DNA from: Bacillota bacterium
GTDB lineage: Bacteria; Bacillota; Clostridia; Acetivibrionales; DTU013
Direction: 5' to 3'
NCBI GenBank assembly: GCA_023433505.1
Contig: JAEZCO010000021.1
Location: forward strand, 62,001 to 126,000
DNA: 64,000 nucleotides
Shown here: positions 43,347 to 51,297 of the stretch, in pieces
How positions within the stretch are numbered: position 1 is the first letter of the stretch
Layout of the letters: each line of letters starts with the position of its first letter
Translations under genes and position numbers: made by a program
Notes under the pieces: generated by a model
Seen by the model: the letters and a program-made list of their open reading frames with translations, nothing else
Database searches by the model: none
Told to the model about the DNA's origin: nothing

Positions 43347-44234
43347 TCAATAATTGTTCACTACTGAAAAATAATGCTCCAGAAATCTGTTCCGGTCCAC
43401 TTCTAGGGCTACCTGATGCCTGCCGTTCGCAGCCTCTGCGCTCCAATGCGTCAGACCGCCCAGACTCCTGCTTTCCAGCTCCACCTCAACATTTCCGGAG
43501 TAGAATCCGCAGATTTGAGGGTCAAATAGAACAGCCGCTGCCAGAGGATCATGAAAAGTCAACCCCTGGGCGTTTTCAAACCATACCTTTGAAAAATCCA
43601 GAACAGGCTGCAAGATATCCGCTTTGAAGCTCTCATTCACTTCAGCCATATTCATTGTTATCTGGCAGGTGACGTCAAGGCCGATGGACCTGTGCATTTT
43701 CACCGGAGCATTGTAGACCATGGCCGTAGCATGCGGATCACATATTGCATTCCATTCCAACGGTCCTACTCCTGCCAGCCGGTTGGTAAAAACTCCACAC
43801 ATCAGGACCAGCTCTTTTAAAAGCTTTGGTATCTCAGGGTCAATGCTGAAAAGAAGCGCAACATTGGTCAGCGGCCCTATGGCAAGCAGGGTGATTTCTC
43901 CGGGATGCTTCCGGATGGTCGTCCGCATGAACTCCACAGCCTGGCCTTCCGGGAACACCGTATCATGGGCCCATGAGCCCAGCGCTGCAGCCTGTGATGC
44001 TTTAGGCTGTTTTTGCCCAATCATCAGGGGGGTTTCCACTCCCGGGAAAATAGGGATATTTTTATTTGCCGTTTTGCAAAGAGCACTGGCAAGCATGGCA
44101 CGTTTTACAGGCTCTCCGCTGACTGTCGTTATACCGAGAAGCTCACATTCAGGCTGGGCCAACAGATAGGCAAGACATACTGAATCGTCTATGTCACTGC
44201 CGATATCGGTATCCAAAAGAATTTTTTTTGACAT
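43347..44234 (-). CDS. Inosine-uridine-preferring nucleoside hydrolase family protein
   Basis: 295 residues. The calcium-binding N-terminal signature is ILLDTDIGSDIDDSVCLAYL. LLAIGPLTNVALLFSIDPEI, LVLMCGVFTN, EWNAICDPHATAMVYNAPVK and LTFHDPLAAAVLFDPQI complete the active site of this fold. It should split an N-glycosidic bond of a nucleoside. AGGAG lies 8 bases before the ATG at 44234. It is divergent from an AraC gene and upstream of the GDSL hydrolase, suggesting one operon that salvages a sugar from a substituted nucleoside; the exact substrate is inference. Confidence 0.9.
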   Translation of the reverse strand: MSKKILLDTDIGSDIDDSVCLAYLLAQPECELLGITTVSGEPVKRAMLASALCKTANKNIPIFPGVETPLMIGQKQPKASQAAALGSWAHDTVFPEGQAVEFMRTTIRKHPGEITLLAIGPLTNVALLFSIDPEIPKLLKELVLMCGVFTNRLAGVGPLEWNAICDPHATAMVYNAPVKMHRSIGLDVTCQITMNMAEVNESFKADILQPVLDFSKVWFENAQGLTFHDPLAAAVLFDPQICGFYSGNVEVELESRSLGGLTHWSAEAANGRHQVALEVDRNRFLEHYFSVVNNY

Positions 44235-44446
44235 CGGAAACACTCCTAAAAATTATTTTTTTATGCAGTAAGCACTGTACCGATTATATCGCAGACAGGA
44301 TAAACGGACTATCACAATATGGCGAATTAAGTATTCTAAAATGGCTAACTTTTTTCAATCATTTCTTTTTATCCTGATAAACTTGCTTCCACAGAGGATC
44401 TGCGCTATTATAAAATGGTTAAAACTATTCTGGGAGTTGACTGCTG

Positions 44447-45208
44447 ATGGAATGCAAATTGGAATTTATCTACCATGCCGTGCGTGAATCCTGGCATAAT
44501 GTTGCTTTACACAAGCACGACTGCTGCGAGCTTGTCTACTATGTCAAAGGCAGCGGTACTACCGAAATTGACGGAAAATCCTTTATATACGGGCAGAATT
44601 CCTTTACGGTTATTCCTCCGGATACATATCATGACGAAAAACACGATGTAGATACTGAACTCATGTTTATCGGCTTCAATTACAGGACTAAGGAATTCTC
44701 TATCCAAACAGGCCAATATTCCGACGACCCACAGCACACGTTTCTTACCTATTTGAAGCAAATGAAGAAGGAAATTACAGAACAAAAGCAGCACTACGAG
44801 CTAAAGCTAAAGCTGCTGCTGACAGAGCTGCTGATCGAGTATGAAAGGATGACCCGGAATACTGCAAAAAAGGTCATTGACCTGACATATATCAAAAATT
44901 ACCTCGATGAGAATTTTAACCAGGATATCGACCTTAAGGCTCTTGCCGAGCTTTCAGGATACAGCTATCATCACTTCAGACATCTATTCAAGGAAAAAAC
45001 AGGCGTCTCGCCAAACCGGTACATCATTGACCAGCGGCTTTCCAATTCCCAAAGGCTTCTTAAGGAAACCGGCCTGACAATGGCCGGGATTTCCCAGGCC
45101 TGCGGATTTTACAGCGAGTCCCAGTATTCCGCCATGTTTAAGAAAAGTGTAGGCATGAAGCCAAGCGAGTACAGAATAAACATTAGCCAACAAAAGTCCC
45201 AGCCATAA
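44447..45208 (+). CDS. AraC-family regulator
   Basis: 253 residues. The cupin-like sensor has NVALHKHDCCELVYYVKGSG and GQNSFTVIPPDTYHDEKHDV. The DNA-binding half has IDLKALAELSGYSYHHFRHL and AGISQACGFYSESQYSAMFKKSVGMKPSEY. GGGAG stands upstream of the ATG. It is divergent from the nucleoside hydrolase operon across a 210-base shared promoter region and probably regulates it. Confidence 0.9.
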   Translation: MECKLEFIYHAVRESWHNVALHKHDCCELVYYVKGSGTTEIDGKSFIYGQNSFTVIPPDTYHDEKHDVDTELMFIGFNYRTKEFSIQTGQYSDDPQHTFLTYLKQMKKEITEQKQHYELKLKLLLTELLIEYERMTRNTAKKVIDLTYIKNYLDENFNQDIDLKALAELSGYSYHHFRHLFKEKTGVSPNRYIIDQRLSNSQRLLKETGLTMAGISQACGFYSESQYSAMFKKSVGMKPSEYRINISQQKSQP

Positions 45209-45232
45209 ATGCAATATGCTCCTCCTTATAAA

Positions 45233-45303
45233 TACTACAGCGCAACTTTTTAATTTATCCACGTACAAATGCCGTCTTTATAAATGTAATTTGCGCTGTA
45301 GTA
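45233..45303. repeat. Inverted repeat, 13-bp perfect arms with 45-bp centre
   Basis: TACTACAGCGCAA (45233-45245) is repeated in inverted form at 45291-45303. It lies between convergent AraC and pcrA genes. It could act as a weak bidirectional terminator or be the remains of a small mobile repeat; there is no T-run. Confidence 0.7.
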
Positions 45304-45370
45304 CTAATAAACAGCCTTATTATTTGAACTGTCTGCTGCAAGGGGAGCATAGAATAATCTGACTATAAAA

Positions 45371-48300
45371 TCAGAGCTTCGTAAGGTTGGCATAAGCTGC
45401 CATGAGCCTTTTCATCCCGGAGTTCCTGAACTGTATTTCCAGCCTGAAGTCGTCATTGTCCCTCTCTACGGATGTAATGGTGCCTACTCCGAATTTCTTG
45501 TGGACCACATTATCTCCGGGCTTGAAATCCGGAGCACCTGCCGGCTTGCTAACGGGAACCTGGCTGCCGAAGGACATTGATGTAGGGCTGTTGAAACTGA
45601 AATTACTCACAGGCTGCCGGCTGCCCGCCGCTGAAAAATTACTATCCCATCCGCCGGCATTGCCTTTGCCGGACCTTTCAAGGAAGCTGTCCACTTTTTT
45701 CGGAATCTTTGCCCCGCTGTCGATAAACTCTGCCGGGATTTCCTTGAGAAACCTGGAAGCTTTATTGTAGGTGGTATTTCCAAAAAGGGTCCTGCTGAAA
45801 GTATTGGTCATATACAGCTTTTCTCTGGCTCTTGTCATTCCTACATAGCAAAGTCTGCGCTCTTCTTCCAGCTCATTGTCGTCACCCATGGAACGCAGTC
45901 CCGGAAAGACACCCTCTTCCAGCCCCACCATGAAAACCACCGGGAATTCCAAACCTTTGGCGCTGTGCAAGGTCATCAGTACCACCGTATCCTGTTCACC
46001 TTCCATATTATCAATGTCGGCAACCAGTGATACATTGGCCAGGAAGGCTTCCAGCCCTTTTTCCTCGCTTTGCGCTTCAAATTCCAGGGCGCTTGATATC
46101 ATTTCCTTTATGTTCTCAATCCTGGAGCGGGCTTCCACAGTATTCTCCGCTTCAAGCTCACCCAGTATCCCCGACTTTTGGATAACCTCACCGATGAGCT
46201 CCGAGACACTCATTCCCTCCACCTGGACCTTGAGGCCATTGATCAACGAAGTAAATTCCTCCAGCCTGGAAGCAGCCCGCTGGAGCTCGGATATCTCCGA
46301 CGCCGAGGATACGATGCTGTAAATACTGCAGGAACGGCTCAACGCCACTTTTTCCGCAGTCTCAACCGTGGTATTTCCAATACCCCGCTTGGGTACATTA
46401 ATAATCCTCTTGAGGGCAATGTCGTCCGAGGGATTTTGAATCAATCTCAGATATGCGATGATATCCTTGATTTCCTTCCGGTCATAGAACCGGAGGCCGC
46501 CGAAAATCCTGTAGGGTATCCCGTCCTTCATCAGAGTATCCTCAAGTACGCGCGACTGGGCATTGATACGGTATAAAAGGGCGAAGTCCCTGTAGCTTCT
46601 GTTTTCATTCTGCACAAGGTTCTTGATTTCCCTTGCGACGAAATAGGCTTCCTCGTGCTCATTACCGCCTTCGAACAACTGAATTCCGCCGCCTACAGGA
46701 TTCTCCGTCCAGAGACTTTTCTTTTTCCTGCCGGTGTTGTTCTTAATGACGTGATTTGCCGCGTTGAGGATGGACTGGGTCGAGCGGTAATTCTGTTCCA
46801 GCTTCACTACCTTACAGCCTTTGAACTCCTTTTCAAAATCAAGGATGTTCCGGATGTTTGCCCCTCTCCATCCATAGATGGAATTATGCACAACAATCCC
46901 ATTGCATATATACTGCCTGAAATGAGGAACCGACAGGTCATAAACATATCCGTCATATTCCTCAAATTCAACGCATTGAATGATATCTTCTACAATTTGG
47001 TCTTTTTCAAAAACTGCAATACTCATACCTGAACGCATATGAGATAAGGGCATATAAGAATAGCTCTCATTTTCCGTCAATCTTGCCCTCTTAAGGACTT
47101 CCAGATTTTCATCCATTTGCGCTATCTTATTTGCATAGCTATCGGCTTCATCATATTCTTTTCTTTCTGTTTCAATCCTCCATGTATTGCGGTTGCCGTT
47201 TCTAACCGGAAAACTGGCATCTCCCATCCTTTCTTTCAGCTCGCTGCCGGATGTATTCAGACAAATCCTGTGACTGTGCCAGCCTGATTCGTTTCCTGTC
47301 TCTCTTCCGCCAAAAGCGGTAATGTTAATGATTTGCCTTGTTGATTGCCCTCGGATGACAGCATTGCATAAATGGTGAGGGTACTCTTCAAACATATAAA
47401 GATCTCTAAGTAAAGCTTCTGCAGCCTTTTCAGTATTAATCTCCCTGAAAATCGTATGAATATACCGTTGGGAAAGGGTGCCTCCTCTTCCGCAATTATG
47501 AAAAACCGTCGTGGGAATGCCATATTTAAAAGAATAGAGCTGTTCATAAAATGTAGTTTCTTCCTTATCCCCGGAAGCATTCAAAATCCACATTTTATCT
47601 CCATGTTCCTGATTGAGTCTGACAAACAGGCCGTTTACTATTTCTCCGTCCCTGCTCCTGACACCTTGCGTCTGGCCTATTCTATACCCCATACCTTTTT
47701 TATACATAAGATAGACATAGTACGAACCGGGCTCGGCATTTATTTTCCCAAACCCTATATGATTAGGGGTTCCCTTGATTATTTTTCCTTGTTGGGTGGT
47801 TATTTTGACAATCGGTCCTGTGTACCTTTTTGCGACCTTAGCCTCAACAGTTCCTTTCATCACCTTTCCACGCCCAGCTGCGCATAATACTTCCATGCTT
47901 TCCTTCACATTTTCAATAAGGCATTCCCCTGAGGGCGTCAGTATTTTGGAGCCTTCCACCATACACTGGTCATCATCGCCCACGACGCACAGATTGCGGT
48001 ATTCCTGGGCCAGAAGGCTGATAAAGGTGTATTGTGCGGTGTTGGTGTCCTGATATTCGTCCACCAGGATATACTTGAACTTGCGCTGATAATACTCCAG
48101 CACCGGAGGGTTGTCCAGGAAAAGCTTGATGGTCATGATGATAATGTCGTCAAAGTCCAGGGCGTTGTTGCTTTTCAGCTTCTTTTGATACAGCTCGTAG
48201 ATTTTCGCCATTTTACTCAGACGGAAATCCGAGGCGTTCATTTTCGCATAGACCTCCGGTTCCATGAGCTCATCCTTGGCCCTACCGATCACGGATAAAA

Positions 48301-48730
48301 CTTCCCGGTAGGGAAAATTCTTTTCATTCAGGTTGAGCTCCTTGATACAGTCCTTTATGAGGGTTTGCTGGTCCGTGGAATCAAAAATGACAAAGTTCCT
48401 GTTGTAGCCGATTTTTTCAATGTCGCGCCGGAGGATTCTCACACAGATGGAGTGAAAGGTACTGACCCACATATCTTCCGCAATGTCGCCCAGAAGCTTG
48501 GCGGTCCTCTCTTTCATTTCCTTCGCAGCCTTATTTGTAAACGTGATGGCAAGGATACTGGAAGGATAAACCCCTTTTTCCCTGATCAGATACGCGATCC
48601 TATGGGTAAGCACACGGGTCTTGCCGCTTCCGGCTCCCGCCAGAATCAGCAGAGGTCCGTCGGTATGCAGCACTGCTTCCTCTTGTTCTTTATTTAAACC
48701 TCTTAATAATTCCATATTTTTCTCTCGCAT
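45371..48730 (-). CDS. pcrA: ATP-dependent DNA helicase PcrA/UvrD interrupted by an intein
   Basis: 1119 residues; without the 361-residue intein the helicase is 758, a normal PcrA length. SF1A motifs are in order: Q-motif LNKEQEEAV, Walker A AGAGSGKTR (residues 31-39), Ia TFTNKAAKEM, Walker B LVDEYQDTN, GDDDQ/SIYGWRGA (motif III, split by the intein), IV EQNYRST, V MTLHSAKGLEFPVVFMVGLE and VI RRLCYVGMTRAR. The C-terminal GDNVVHKKFGVGTI is the PcrA Tudor-like domain that contacts RNA polymerase. It acts in nucleotide excision repair and replication. The intein must splice for motif III to be restored. A start at the sixth codon (MELLRGLN) is also possible. Confidence 0.96.
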   Translation of the reverse strand: MREKNMELLRGLNKEQEEAVLHTDGPLLILAGAGSGKTRVLTHRIAYLIREKGVYPSSILAITFTNKAAKEMKERTAKLLGDIAEDMWVSTFHSICVRILRRDIEKIGYNRNFVIFDSTDQQTLIKDCIKELNLNEKNFPYREVLSVIGRAKDELMEPEVYAKMNASDFRLSKMAKIYELYQKKLKSNNALDFDDIIIMTIKLFLDNPPVLEYYQRKFKYILVDEYQDTNTAQYTFISLLAQEYRNLCVVGDDDQCMVEGSKILTPSGECLIENVKESMEVLCAAGRGKVMKGTVEAKVAKRYTGPIVKITTQQGKIIKGTPNHIGFGKINAEPGSYYVYLMYKKGMGYRIGQTQGVRSRDGEIVNGLFVRLNQEHGDKMWILNASGDKEETTFYEQLYSFKYGIPTTVFHNCGRGGTLSQRYIHTIFREINTEKAAEALLRDLYMFEEYPHHLCNAVIRGQSTRQIINITAFGGRETGNESGWHSHRICLNTSGSELKERMGDASFPVRNGNRNTWRIETERKEYDEADSYANKIAQMDENLEVLKRARLTENESYSYMPLSHMRSGMSIAVFEKDQIVEDIIQCVEFEEYDGYVYDLSVPHFRQYICNGIVVHNSIYGWRGANIRNILDFEKEFKGCKVVKLEQNYRSTQSILNAANHVIKNNTGRKKKSLWTENPVGGGIQLFEGGNEHEEAYFVAREIKNLVQNENRSYRDFALLYRINAQSRVLEDTLMKDGIPYRIFGGLRFYDRKEIKDIIAYLRLIQNPSDDIALKRIINVPKRGIGNTTVETAEKVALSRSCSIYSIVSSASEISELQRAASRLEEFTSLINGLKVQVEGMSVSELIGEVIQKSGILGELEAENTVEARSRIENIKEMISSALEFEAQSEEKGLEAFLANVSLVADIDNMEGEQDTVVLMTLHSAKGLEFPVVFMVGLEEGVFPGLRSMGDDNELEEERRLCYVGMTRAREKLYMTNTFSRTLFGNTTYNKASRFLKEIPAEFIDSGAKIPKKVDSFLERSGKGNAGGWDSNFSAAGSRQPVSNFSFNSPTSMSFGSQVPVSKPAGAPDFKPGDNVVHKKFGVGTITSVERDNDDFRLEIQFRNSGMKRLMAAYANLTKL
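46883..47965 (-). mobile_element. 361-residue intein in PcrA motif III (GDDDQ/S site)
   Basis: The coding region of residues 256-616 separates GDDDQ from SIYGWRGA. Intein blocks are visible: A with nucleophile Cys256 (CMVEGSKILTPSGE), B with TPNH (321-324), F with GYVYDLSVPHF (about 594) and G NGIVVHN ending in Asn616, then Ser617 as the first C-extein residue. Splicing residues look intact. The insert between B and F contains a GIY-YIG-like patch, YYVYLMYKKGMGYRIGQT (about 337-354), followed by Arg and Glu residues (Glu396 in FYEQLYSFKYGIP). No LAGLIDADG or HNH motif is seen. The DNA is visibly more AT-rich than the flanks. Confidence 0.92.
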
Positions 48731-48765
48731 TTATGTACCCTCGAACCCCGCTATTTTTCCATAAA

Positions 48766-48797
48766 AATAAAACTGCCATCAAGATGGCAGTTTTATT
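48766..48797 (-). terminator. Intrinsic terminator after hpf
   Basis: AATAAAACTGCCAT and its reverse complement form a 14-bp stem with a 4-base loop, followed on the minus strand by TTTTTATGG. It separates hpf from pcrA. Confidence 0.9.
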
Positions 48798-48866
48798 ATA
48801 ATTGAAAAATCAATGGAATGCAATGAAAAGGAACATATGTTTCCAAATCGTATATCTGCAGTACTC

Positions 48867-49400
48867 TTAAGTAAATTCAGGCTCAATCAGGCCGTAATTG
48901 CCGTCTTTTCTCCGATATACCACGTTGACTTCCTTAGACTTTGCGTTGGAAAACATAAAGAATTCATGCCCTAAAAGATTCATCTGCAGAATTGCTTCCT
49001 CTACAGTCATCGGCTTGACCGCAAATCTCTTGGTGCGTACCAGCCTGAAATCGTGCTCTTCTTCCACAACTGCATCATATTTAAAGTCATCGGATTTAAA
49101 AGCCGAAGCATGCAATTTTTTTTCCAACCTGGTTTTGTTTTTCCGGATCTGTCTTTCCAGAATGTCTATGGCCTTGTCAATGCAGGAATACATGTCGGTG
49201 TTCTCCACCTCGGCCCTTAATACGATACCGTTTAAATGTATAGTCACCTCAAAAATATGTCTGGTTTTTTCCACGTTCATCGTAACCTGGGCTTCCGTAC
49301 CCGTACTAAAATACTTGTCCAGCTTTCCGAACTTTTTATTTATTTTCTCTTTCAAGGCTTCTGTGACTTCGAAGTTTTTACCGCTCATAATGATTTTCAT
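48867..49400 (-). CDS. hpf: Ribosome hibernation promoting factor, long form
   Basis: 177 residues. The N-terminal half (about 1-100) is the RaiA/YfiA fold: MKIIMSGKNFEVTEALKEKI, KLDKYFSTGTEAQVTMNVEK, VLRAEVENTDMYSCIDKAID and KLERQIRK-like ILERQIRKNKTRLEKK. The C-terminal domain (120-177) has VKPMTVEEAILQMNLLGHEF, FMFSNAKSKEVNVVYRRKDG and NYGLIEPE, which dimerises 70S ribosomes into 100S in stationary phase. It is followed by a terminator. The 560-base region upstream is AT-rich and carries the DnaA-box-like cluster. Confidence 0.97.
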   Translation of the reverse strand: MKIIMSGKNFEVTEALKEKINKKFGKLDKYFSTGTEAQVTMNVEKTRHIFEVTIHLNGIVLRAEVENTDMYSCIDKAIDILERQIRKNKTRLEKKLHASAFKSDDFKYDAVVEEEHDFRLVRTKRFAVKPMTVEEAILQMNLLGHEFFMFSNAKSKEVNVVYRRKDGNYGLIEPEFT

Positions 49401-49627
49401 ACAAACAGCCCCTTTCGTAATGTAGAAATGTTTGAGACCTGATTCCCTTTAATGTTAATATAATTACCCCGAATTATCAATCCAATAACAATAAAAAATC
49501 CTTCCCGGGATAACGCTTCCAATATCAATTATAGGTAATTGCATTGTGATTTATACTAATATTTCCACTAAATACTGTGAAAAGCCCTGATTCTTTTATG
49601 GAATTTAATGCACAAAAACACCTGTTT

Positions 49628-49737
49628 TGTGCATATAAAAACTGTGGATAATGTGTATAAACCTGTGAATAACTCGTATAAGCTTGTTTCAGGTGTGGAA
49701 AACCTGTATATAAGCCTGTCCGTTTTTTTGTGGTTAT
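49628..49737. promoter_or_regulatory. Cluster of DnaA-box-like 9-mers
   Basis: The plus strand carries TGTGCATAT (49628), TGTGGATAA (49643), TGTGTATAA (49652), TGTGAATAA (49664), TGTGGAAAA (49694), TGTATATAA (49705) and TGTGGTTAT (49729). The reverse complement TTATNCACA of three of them matches the DnaA-box consensus exactly, and all point the same way. The rest of 49401-49962 is AT-rich with no convincing gene. An apparent 102-codon ORF across it (49525-49833, minus strand) is a product of these repeats. Confidence 0.7.
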
Positions 49738-49891
49738 GTTGACTATAAAATTATATTGAAAAAAATTCAGATAAACCTGTAATATAACACCCATCAGCAT
49801 TACTGCCAAAGAGGTGTGGAAGACCCGGAACAAATAAGACCCATCCCAATACCCAACAAGCTTTTATGTAAACAAAAACTGCTTAAATAAC

Positions 49892-49923
49892 TATAGCCCT
49901 TATGTAGAATACAAAGGGCTATA
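49892..49923 (-). terminator. Hairpin after the zinc-ribbon gene
   Basis: TATAGCCCTT (49892-49901) pairs with AAGGGCTATA (49914-49923). It lies just downstream of the minus-strand zinc-ribbon gene. The T-run is poor (GTTATTTAAG), so termination may be weak. Confidence 0.6.
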
Positions 49924-49962
49924 AAATAACTTTATCAAATTATCTGGTGTGATTTAAATTCT

Positions 49963-50244
49963 TTAACGGTTTGCGAAACATTCACTGCAGTAAACCGGCT
50001 TGTCCAAACGCGGTTTGAACGGGACCTTGGTTTCCTTGCCGCATTGTGCGCAAACTGCATCGAACTGTTCTCTCTCTCTTTTCGAACCGTCTCTGCTGAA
50101 TTGTGTCTTTCTTGATGATCTACATTCCTTGCATCTTCCGGGTTCATTCTGAAAACCTTTGGCTGCGTAAAATTCTTGCTCGCCTGTGGTAAAAACAAAA
50201 TCCTGGCCACAATCCTTGCACACTAATGTTTTGTCTTCGAACAT
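49963..50244 (-). CDS. Zinc-ribbon domain protein (two CxxC pairs twice)
   Basis: 93 residues. Two zinc-binding modules are visible: LVCKDCGQDFVFT with CKECRSSRK (residues about 8-45), and VCAQCGKETKVPF with VYCSECF (about 64-90). The N-terminal half matches the zf-trcl/probable zinc-ribbon family of short Firmicute proteins; the function is unknown, with nucleic-acid or protein binding likely. A Lys/Arg-rich link joins the two. It is the last minus-strand gene before the strand switch. Confidence 0.85.
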   Translation of the reverse strand: MFEDKTLVCKDCGQDFVFTTGEQEFYAAKGFQNEPGRCKECRSSRKTQFSRDGSKREREQFDAVCAQCGKETKVPFKPRLDKPVYCSECFANR

Positions 50245-50269
50245 GATATAAGTCCCCTCACTTCAGTAA

Positions 50270-50630
50270 TTATAATAGAGTTTAAGTATTTACATTATAT
50301 TACACTAAACTTAACTTATCAAGGCTTTTTAATATTTTTTATGGCTTTATTGTAAAATAATGACGAATTTGTTTTTTATCATGCTATCGGAACGTTTTTT
50401 TCTGCGGAATTTTTGCATTTTAATATAATTCCACATTTTTTTATTTCTTTTATCACCATATGAACGATCTACACATTATTTGATGACAGCAATTTATACT
50501 TGAAATTATTAGGTTAAAAAATATATAATCTATTCATGAGTAACATTTCTTGATGCTTGCTCCATGAATTTTTCTATTATGAAAATTGGTACGAATGTTA
50601 TATAATGTGGTAATTATAAACTCGTTGTAC
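50270..50630. other. AT-rich intergenic region at the strand switch
   Basis: About 360 bases of very AT-rich DNA separate the leftward zinc-ribbon gene from the rightward dehydrogenase operon. It contains several TATAAT-like hexamers (for example 50600-50612, GTTATATAATG) that could serve the plus-strand operon, but no clear -35 partner. No gene, riboswitch or terminator was recognised. Confidence 0.5.
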
Positions 50631-50841
50631 AGGTGGGATATTATAACGAGGCATCAAAAAATTTCCCCCACTCTGCAGTTGGCGGGTACCGAATTGATGT
50701 TCAGGCAGTGAGCATATCTCTTGCCAGGGATATATACGCGGGCAGCAAACGCAGGGCATTCACGACCAGCCTCGTTGAAACTCCGCTGATGAAATTAGGT
50801 CGTTATAAAAAAAATCTTTTTAAAATAAAGGAGGCATACCG

Positions 50842-51297
50842 GTGAACATACACGGAATCATGAGTAAGACCGCAGAAATACTGGAGGATGCAAAAGCAGG
50901 CATATTGGCCACAATAGATACTTCCGGAAGACCCCACATGCGTTGGATGACCCCAACCCTCTTGCAGGAAAGGCCGGGAACTCTGTTTGCCGTCACTTCT
51001 CCCCAGTTTACCAAGGTCCTTCATCTGGCTTCCCATCCCGAAGCCGAATGGATGCTGCAAACACGGTCCCTGGACCAAATAGTAAATATCAAATGCAAAA
51101 TCAATATAGTGGACAATCCCTCCCTCAAGGCGGAAGTCATGGAGGCTGTGGGACGAAAACTTTCCGTCTTCTGGAAGGTCAACAAAGAAACGGATTTCAT
51201 TGTGCTGGAAACCATTCTGGAAGAAGCCACCTACTTTTGCCCCATGAAAGGCATAAAGGAAGTTGTCGCCTTTAACAGGCAGGAGGAAGGAGAATGA
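50842..51297 (+). CDS. Pyridoxamine 5'-phosphate oxidase-like FMN-binding protein
   Basis: 151 residues, split beta-barrel flavoprotein fold: AKAGILATIDTSGRPHMRWM, LFAVTSPQFTKVLHLASHPE, AEWMLQTRS. The PNPOx-like family includes F420/FMN reductases and heme-degrading proteins; the true activity is unknown. The GTG start has GGAGG 7 bases upstream. The stop overlaps the E1 alpha start by 4 bases, so it belongs to the dehydrogenase operon as its first gene. Confidence 0.85.
   Translation: MNIHGIMSKTAEILEDAKAGILATIDTSGRPHMRWMTPTLLQERPGTLFAVTSPQFTKVLHLASHPEAEWMLQTRSLDQIVNIKCKINIVDNPSLKAEVMEAVGRKLSVFWKVNKETDFIVLETILEEATYFCPMKGIKEVVAFNRQEEGE

Noticed and set aside
49525..49833. 102-codon open frame on the minus strand
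   Set aside because: Its repeated YSQVYTHYPQ-like part is simply the DnaA-box repeats translated; no ribosome binding site and no family.
49401..49962. A raiA-type structured RNA upstream of hpf
   Set aside because: Such an RNA is known upstream of raiA/hpf in some Firmicutes, but I could not recognise its conserved core here.
50633..50845. 70-codon open frame overlapping the FMN-protein start by 4 bases
   Set aside because: GTG start without a Shine-Dalgarno and an unnatural composition; the overlap could be chance. Could be revisited if conserved.
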